Source: CAZDEK01 sp964504625
GTDB lineage: Bacteria; Patescibacteriota; Saccharimonadia; CAILAD01; GCA-016700035
Assembly: GCA_964504625.1 (NCBI GenBank)
Contig: CAZDEK010000007.1
Coordinates: forward strand, 1 to 20,927
DNA: 20,927 nucleotides
Direction of reading: 5' to 3'
The notes below the pieces were generated by a model. That model saw nothing but the letters and a program-made list of their open reading frames with translations, was not told the DNA's origin and did not search any database. This document shows positions 17,051 to 20,927 of this stretch, piece by piece (the first letter of the stretch is position 1; the number at the start of each line of letters is the position of its first letter). The translations under genes were made by a program, and so were the position numbers.

Positions 17051-17380
17051 TTATCTTCGGAGTCGTCTGTGTATCCGGTACAGTAGATCACGAATAGGTG
17101 TTGCCGAGCGGTGCTGGAAGGCCTTTTCGCGTGCAAGACGGCTCTGGAAATCCGTCCAGTCCCATGGCTCATCCATTGTCACGGTAATCTCGTATGGCCT
17201 AAGCGTTTGTTTATCCCACAGTGACCACAGTATTTCGGTAACTACACCGTGGTACAAGTTCTCGGTGATCATTATGGTTTCCCCAACGCGGGGAATTGCT
17301 TGGTTGTGTCGAAGCCTAATGACATAGCCTTCGTCAAAATCGTCATTGTCTTCAATGAGGATACGGAGCGCGATTCTCAT
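17051..17380 (-). CDS. Small protein of unknown function
   Basis: This is a 109-aa protein that I do not recognise. I place the start at the ATG at 17380 (MRIALRILIEDNDD...) because GGAGA stands 7 nt upstream. An in-frame ATG at 17473 would run through the predicted promoter and can be dismissed. The first ~70 residues alternate hydrophobic and polar residues, like a small beta barrel (PRVGETIMI, VVTEILW, PYEITVTMDEPW). The C-terminus is basic and helical (IRDLLYRIHRRLRR), which may bind nucleic acid. It is a single-gene unit with its own promoter and terminator, diverging from fusA. Confidence 0.68.
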   Translation of the reverse strand: MRIALRILIEDNDDFDEGYVIRLRHNQAIPRVGETIMITENLYHGVVTEILWSLWDKQTLRPYEITVTMDEPWDWTDFQSRLAREKAFQHRSATPIRDLLYRIHRRLRR

Positions 17381-17420
17381 GCTATCTTCTCCAGGCCGTG
17401 GTGCAGAATCGAACGGCGCA

Positions 17421-17449
17421 AGTATATAATATTTCCATATAATTAGCAA
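17421..17449 (-). promoter_or_regulatory. Promoter of the minus-strand 109-aa gene
   Basis: On the minus strand, TTGCTA (17449-17444), a 17-nt spacer and TATACT (17426-17421) predict a start near 17414, giving a ~34-nt leader with GGAGA before the ATG. It stands back-to-back with the fusA promoter, with the two -35 boxes 11 nt apart. Confidence 0.6.
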
Positions 17450-17460
17450 CCTTACGAATC

Positions 17461-17489
17461 TTGTGTCACTCACGAATAACTGCTATAGT
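17461..17489 (+). promoter_or_regulatory. Promoter of fusA
   Basis: TTGTGT (17461-17466), a 17-nt spacer and TATAGT (17484-17489) preceded by TGC (extended -10) predict a start near 17496 and a ~69-nt leader. fusA therefore has its own promoter rather than sharing the rpsLG transcript. Confidence 0.7.
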
Positions 17490-17500
17490 ATCTATTGATA

Positions 17501-17527
17501 AGCGCGGCGCGCTATTTTTTTCGTTTG
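17501..17527 (+). promoter_or_regulatory. Terminator-like hairpin with T7 at the 5' end of the fusA leader
   Basis: AGCGC-GGC-GCGCT (17501-17513) forms a GC-rich 5-bp stem. It is followed by A, seven T (17515-17521) and CGTTTG. It starts only about 5 nt after the predicted transcription start. The arrangement matches the rpoB leader element (GCGCGC, T7, CGTTTG). Attenuation, RNA-protein binding or 5'-end protection are all possible. Confidence 0.45.
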
Positions 17528-17564
17528 CGCCCGATCACCAACGATAATTTCTAAGAAGGACACT

Positions 17565-19679
17565 ATGGCTCGCGAATATTCACTCGATAACACTCGTAAT
17601 ATTGGCATCATTGCTCATATTGATGCAGGGAAGACGACGGTAACAGAAGGGATCCTTTATCGGACGGGTCGCGTGCATAAGATCGGCGAAGTGCACGAAG
17701 GTGAAGCGACGATGGACTGGATGGAGCAGGAGCGGGAGCGTGGCATCACCATCACCAGTGCAGCCACGACCTGCTTTTGGAAAGAGAAGCGCATCAATAT
17801 TATCGACACACCTGGCCACATCGACTTCACGGTTGAGGTGGAGCGCTCTCTGCGCGTGCTTGATGGGGCGGTGACGGTCTTCGACGGCAAGATGGGTGTC
17901 GAGCCGCAGTCCGAAACCGTTTGGCGCCAGGCTAATAAATACGGCGTGCCACGTATCTGCTTCATTAATAAGATCAACCAGACCGGTGGTGATTTCTATA
18001 AGAGCCTCGAGTCGATTCATGAGCGCCTCACCAAGCGAGCCTATCCGATCCATCTGCCGATTGGTTTCGAGCAGGAGATTAACGGTATCGTCGACCTCAT
18101 CGACATGAAAGCCTACACCTACACTGACTACAAGGACAAAGAGCTCGTTGAGAGCGAAATTCCGGAAGACATGAAGGAAAAGGCTGAGCACTACCGCCAG
18201 CATCTTATCGAAGCGGCCGTCGAAGCTGATGACTCAGTAATGGAGAAATACCTCGAAGGCGAGGAGCTCACTACTGATGAGATTAAGTCTTGTATCCGCA
18301 AGTCGGTATTGTCGGGTGAATTCTTTATCGTCTCAGGTGGTGATGGTCGTGGTGTGATCGTCGAGAAGCTTCTTGATGTTGTCGTGGATTATTTGCCGAA
18401 TCCACTCGACATCAATCCGCCAATGGCTGATAACGTGAAGACTGGTGAGCAGGAAGTTGTCAAGGTTGCAGATGATTCGCCATTTGTGGCACTGGCGTTC
18501 AAGATCGCTACTGACCCGTTTGTCGGTAAGCTCTGCTTCTTCCGCGTGTATGCCGGTACGCTCAAATCTGGTAGCTATGTCCTCAACAGCTCGACTGGAG
18601 AGAAAGAGCGCATCGGTCGCATTCTCCGTATGCATGCTAATCAACGCGAAGAAGTGCAGGAAGTGTATGCTGGTGAAATCGCCGCCGCCGTCGGTCTGAA
18701 GGGCACCATGACTGGTCACACACTCTGCGCTGATAATAATGCTGTGATCCTCGAGCAGATCACCTTCCCAGAGCCTGTTATTCAGATCGCCGTTGAGCCG
18801 AAAACCAAGGCTGACCAAGAGAAAATGTCGCTGGCGCTTTCGCGTCTGGCAGAAGAGGATCCAACCTTCCGTGTCAGCTCCGACAATGAGTCGGGTCAAA
18901 CGCTTATCTCCGGCATGGGCGAGTTGCACCTCGACGTTATCGTTGACCGCATGAAGCGTGAGTTCAAGGTGGAAGCCAACGTCGGTCGGCCACAAGTTGC
19001 TTACCGTGAGACTATCCGCAAGTCAGTACAGGTGGAAGGCAAATTTGTTCGCCAGTCCGGTGGTCGTGGTCAGTATGGTCACGTTTGGGTTGAGTTCAGC
19101 CCGCTGATCCATGAAGAAGTCGAAGAGGGTGCCGATAAGCCAACCTTTGAATTTGAAAATGCCATCGTCGGTGGTGTTGTGCCGCGTGAGTACATCAAAC
19201 CGGTCGAAGAAGGTATCAAAGAAGCCATGGGTAACGGTGTATTGGCCGGTTACCCAGTAGTAGATGTGAAAGCTAAGCTCTATGACGGTAGCTACCACGA
19301 GGTCGATTCCTCAGAAATGGCCTTCAAGATCGCTGGCTCGATGGCGCTCCAAGAAGGCGTTCGTAAAGCTGATCCAGTTATTCTGGAACCGGTCATGAAA
19401 GTGGAAGTTACCACGCCGGAGGAATTCATGGGTGACGTCGTAGGTGACATCAACTCAAAGCGCGGCCGTATCGAGCAGATGAGCGATCGCTCAGGTGCGA
19501 AGATCGTTGATGCCATGGTACCGCTGTCTGAAATGTTCGGCTATGCTACGACACTGCGCTCGATGACCCAGGGCCGGGCTAGCTATTCGATGGAATTTGA
19601 CCACTATGCCGACGTGCCGCGAAATGTGGCCGATGAGCTGATCGGCAAGAAGGCTGCCGCCACTGCCGAAGGTCGCTAA
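17565..19679 (+). CDS. fusA: Elongation factor G with altered guanine-recognition motifs
   Basis: This is a 704-aa protein with the complete EF-G domain order I-V. G1 AHIDAGKT (17-24), switch I ending RGITI (59-63), and G3 DTPGHIDF (81-88, with the catalytic His85) are standard. So are GGRGQYGHV and the domain IV tip (GGVVPREYIKP). EF-G drives translocation on the ribosome using GTP. The oddity is at base recognition. G4, NKxD in nearly all translational GTPases, reads NKIN (135-138; followed by QTGG instead of DRxGA). G5, usually SAxK, reads SGGD (257-260). The DNA is unambiguous at both sites. AAGGA precedes the ATG. It is monocistronic, with its own promoter and terminator. Since it lies just upstream of tuf it is probably the main EF-G rather than a paralogue, but that is not proven. 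Confidence 0.96.
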   Translation: MAREYSLDNTRNIGIIAHIDAGKTTVTEGILYRTGRVHKIGEVHEGEATMDWMEQERERGITITSAATTCFWKEKRINIIDTPGHIDFTVEVERSLRVLDGAVTVFDGKMGVEPQSETVWRQANKYGVPRICFINKINQTGGDFYKSLESIHERLTKRAYPIHLPIGFEQEINGIVDLIDMKAYTYTDYKDKELVESEIPEDMKEKAEHYRQHLIEAAVEADDSVMEKYLEGEELTTDEIKSCIRKSVLSGEFFIVSGGDGRGVIVEKLLDVVVDYLPNPLDINPPMADNVKTGEQEVVKVADDSPFVALAFKIATDPFVGKLCFFRVYAGTLKSGSYVLNSSTGEKERIGRILRMHANQREEVQEVYAGEIAAAVGLKGTMTGHTLCADNNAVILEQITFPEPVIQIAVEPKTKADQEKMSLALSRLAEEDPTFRVSSDNESGQTLISGMGELHLDVIVDRMKREFKVEANVGRPQVAYRETIRKSVQVEGKFVRQSGGRGQYGHVWVEFSPLIHEEVEEGADKPTFEFENAIVGGVVPREYIKPVEEGIKEAMGNGVLAGYPVVDVKAKLYDGSYHEVDSSEMAFKIAGSMALQEGVRKADPVILEPVMKVEVTTPEEFMGDVVGDINSKRGRIEQMSDRSGAKIVDAMVPLSEMFGYATTLRSMTQGRASYSMEFDHYADVPRNVADELIGKKAAATAEGR

Positions 19680-19698
19680 GCCTCAAACCTCGCGAACA

Positions 19699-19727
19699 AA
19701 AAAGCCCCTTTACAGAAGGGGCTTTTT
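19699..19727. terminator. Intrinsic terminator after fusA
   Basis: A 12-bp stem (19699-19710/19716-19727, core AAGCCCCTT/AAGGGGCTT) with loop TACAG has an A-run on the left and T5 on the right. It lies 19 nt after the fusA stop. The A-run could also make it work on the minus strand. Confidence 0.88.
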
Positions 19728-19770
19728 GGTGCATAGTATCCGTCAGTCTTGAACCTTTCAAAGGGGGAGC

Positions 19771-20196
19771 ATGAGCATGTGGGAAATGTCCGACCCATCA
19801 GACCCGAATTGGCAGACCAATGACTGGGAAGCTGACCCTGACATTGAGTACGTGCGTGTCATCAGGCCGAAGCGTCGACGTTGGACTGCCTGGCTCGATA
19901 ATCGTTTTCGAGATGGTGATTTCACAAAGATCACCGAAGCCCTGAATGCCGTAGTCATGGTGGCAGCCTGTGTTACCGGCTTGGCTGCTGTCATCTGGCT
20001 CTCAACTCGATCCTCACCTTATGTACTCCAGTCAGATGCCTACAAGCGAGGCTTTGCTTGTCTACCTCTGGCTATTCTCTTGCGATGGATCATTCTACGA
20101 ACCATCCGACGCGGTGTAGCTCGGCACGGCAGCAAAATCATAGAAGATCGATGGCTCTATGAGGAGGAATCCCATGACGCTGGCGAAGGTGATTGA
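19771..20196 (+). CDS. Unknown small membrane protein with two predicted TM segments
   Basis: This is a 141-aa protein of no recognised family. The N-terminal ~45 residues are acidic and Trp/Asp/Pro-rich (MWEMSDPSDPNWQ, DWEADPDIEY), then turn basic (RPKRRR). Two hydrophobic stretches follow at about 59-82 (ALNAVVMVAACVTGLAAVIW) and 95-112 (GFACLPLAILLRWIIL), then a basic IRRGVARHG and an acidic tail. AAGGGGGAG (19761-19769) lies just upstream. An ATG two codons downstream (19777) has better spacing and is an equally possible start. Its 3' end overlaps the next gene by 23 nt, so the two are probably translated as a coupled pair. Confidence 0.7.
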   Translation: MSMWEMSDPSDPNWQTNDWEADPDIEYVRVIRPKRRRWTAWLDNRFRDGDFTKITEALNAVVMVAACVTGLAAVIWLSTRSSPYVLQSDAYKRGFACLPLAILLRWIILRTIRRGVARHGSKIIEDRWLYEEESHDAGEGD

Positions 20197-20587
20197 TTTT
20201 GATTCGGCCAAGGGGTTAGCCTGGGCGCGAGTCGTCTGCTTGGCTCCGACGTGTGAATGGCGGCTTGATCGATCAGCGGTTACCGACTCGGTCTCACCGC
20301 TCGAGCTACGACACTGGTTGGAGGGGCTGCAACAGTGCCCGGTGTGTGGTAGTAGCCATATTGGCAAGACATCCATCTCAGTAGCAGAGCACAATCAATG
20401 CAAGCTCAGCGCCGTGCGTATTCGATGCTTAGGTTGTGGCTCATTTGCTTCGCGGAGTTGGCATGATGGCTTCTACTCGCCGTCGAGCTTGCTGCAATGG
20501 CTGCGTGCTCATGACTTCGGCTGTCTGCTCTGTGGCTCGCGATTACTCGAGATCCACACGGAGAGCATCGACGCTCCAGCGCCCTGA
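20174..20587 (+). CDS. Unknown protein with multiple zinc-ribbon knuckles
   Basis: This is a 137-aa protein. The start at 20174 (MTLAKVIDF...) is chosen because GGAGG (20163-20167) stands 6 nt upstream; an earlier in-frame ATG at 20159 lacks this. It has a CLAPTC pair near residues 22-27 and three CxxCG knuckles: CPVCGS, CLGCGS and CLLCGS. These are spaced ~30-40 residues apart and can form two zinc ribbons. Such ribbons usually bind nucleic acid or mediate protein contacts. The ribosome-binding site and start lie inside the end of the preceding membrane-protein gene, which implies translational coupling and a shared process. The stop codon lies within the following terminator stem. The family is unknown to me. 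Confidence 0.75.
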   Translation: MTLAKVIDFDSAKGLAWARVVCLAPTCEWRLDRSAVTDSVSPLELRHWLEGLQQCPVCGSSHIGKTSISVAEHNQCKLSAVRIRCLGCGSFASRSWHDGFYSPSSLLQWLRAHDFGCLLCGSRLLEIHTESIDAPAP

Positions 20588-20605
20588 GGTTATTCTCGGG
20601 GCGCT
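20578..20605 (+). terminator. Probable terminator after the zinc-ribbon gene
   Basis: AGCGCCCTGAG (20578-20588) pairs with CTCGGGGCGCT (20595-20605) over 11 bp with one G-U pair; the loop is GTTATT. TACTCTTTAC follows, so the T-tract is weak. The stop codon of the upstream gene is inside the 5' arm. It separates that gene from the tuf promoter. Confidence 0.6.
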
Positions 20606-20610
20606 TACTC

Positions 20611-20639
20611 TTTACAAAACCAGATAGAACCATTACAAT
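20611..20639 (+). promoter_or_regulatory. Promoter of tuf
   Basis: TTTACA (20611-20616), a 17-nt spacer and TACAAT (20634-20639) predict a start near 20646 and a ~79-nt leader. The leader carries T6 (20666-20671) at about the same distance from the -10 box as the fusA T7, and a small GTGCC-AGC-GGCAC hairpin (20674-20686). A second -10-like TATAAT at 20700-20705 has no partner -35. Confidence 0.62.
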
Positions 20640-20724
20640 AAGCCAGTCCTGTGTCGCATGGGGCATTTTTTCAGTGCCAGCGGCACGCAATAAACTAGTT
20701 ATAATCAAATCTAAGGAGATATTC

Positions 20725-20927
20725 GTGGCAGCAGAATTCAAGCGCGATAAACCACATATTAACGTCGGTACTATGGGTCACGTCGACCATGGTAAGACCA
20801 CACTGACGGCCGCTATCACCGCCGTTCTGGCGAAGAAGCTTCCTTCAGACGTGAATAAGCCAGTGGCCTACGCAGACATCGACAAGGCTCCGGAAGAGCG
20901 CGAGCGTGGTATCACCATTGCCACCTC
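20725..20927 (+). CDS. tuf: Elongation factor Tu (3' end cut by window)
   Basis: The first 67 codons of EF-Tu are present. The start is GTG, with AAGGAG (20713-20718) 6 nt upstream; the family N-terminus (AAEFKRDKPHINVGT) begins there. G1 is the standard GHVDHGKT (residues 18-25), and switch I shows DKAPEERERGITIAT. EF-Tu delivers aminoacyl-tRNA to the ribosome. Its G4 and G5 motifs lie beyond the window, so whether they differ as in the neighbouring EF-G cannot be seen. It has its own promoter rather than sharing that of fusA. Confidence 0.98.
   Translation, partial: MAAEFKRDKPHINVGTMGHVDHGKTTLTAAITAVLAKKLPSDVNKPVAYADIDKAPEERERGITIAT

Noticed and set aside
17381..17473. N-terminal extension of the minus-strand 109-aa protein to an ATG at 17473
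   Set aside because: It would run through a good -35/-10 promoter pair; the ATG at 17380 has a proper ribosome-binding site.

Overview
The window looks like a chromosomal segment of a Patescibacteria/CPR bacterium, most likely of the Saccharibacteria (TM7) type. This placement is an inference, made without any database search. The grounds are: a ribosomal protein S12 carrying an extra ~13 residues before its conserved core; a str-type gene set broken up by unrelated small genes; rpoB without rplKAJL in front of it; very short or absent 5' leaders at some genes; and a lineage-divergent EF-G. UGA is used as an ordinary stop, so the lineages that read UGA as glycine are excluded. Most genes lie on the plus strand and have a moderate, roughly balanced GC content. 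The stretch at about 1480-1990 is visibly more AT-rich.

Layout. (1) 1-1422: a 5'-truncated zinc-dependent phospholipase C/P1 nuclease-like gene, rsmD, and tRNA-Leu(UAG) only 6 nt after rsmD, ending in a perfect 16-bp hairpin that includes the tRNA CCA. (2) 1423-5264: an AT-rich small membrane-protein gene on the minus strand, diverging from tig-clpP, with a textbook CIRCE operator between the two promoters; then an MFS efflux-type transporter. (3) 5261-13826: a strong promoter, a structured leader, and the operon rpoB-rpoC-rpsL-rpsG, closed by a bidirectional terminator. (4) 13829-17564: four genes that separate rpsG from fusA, namely a coiled-coil/Cys-rich protein (minus), a winged-helix/Nudix fusion (plus), an ABC-F ATPase (plus) and a small unknown protein (minus). 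(5) 17565-19727: fusA with its own promoter, terminator-like leader hairpin and terminator. (6) 19771-20605: a translationally coupled pair of unknown small proteins, one with two membrane segments and one with several zinc-ribbon knuckles. (7) 20725-end: the start of tuf, with its own promoter.

Functionally this is an information-processing core: RNA polymerase beta and beta', S12, S7, EF-G, EF-Tu, rRNA methylation, a tRNA, and the co-translational chaperone and protease pair tig-clpP. Small regulators and unknown proteins are spread through it. The observations most worth following up are: (a) EF-G whose guanine-recognition motifs G4 (NKxD to NKIN) and G5 (SAxK to SGGD) are both changed; (b) a CIRCE element between tig and an unknown membrane protein; (c) a shared GC-hairpin/T7/CGTTTG motif in the rpoB and fusA leaders, with a T6 tract at a similar distance in tuf; (d) promoters placed so that tig and the ABC-F gene would be transcribed leaderless; (e) natural substitutions at the rifampicin-binding positions of RpoB; and (f) a Nudix domain with a Lys in place of a catalytic Glu, fused to a DNA-binding domain and preceded by a palindrome overlapping its promoter.
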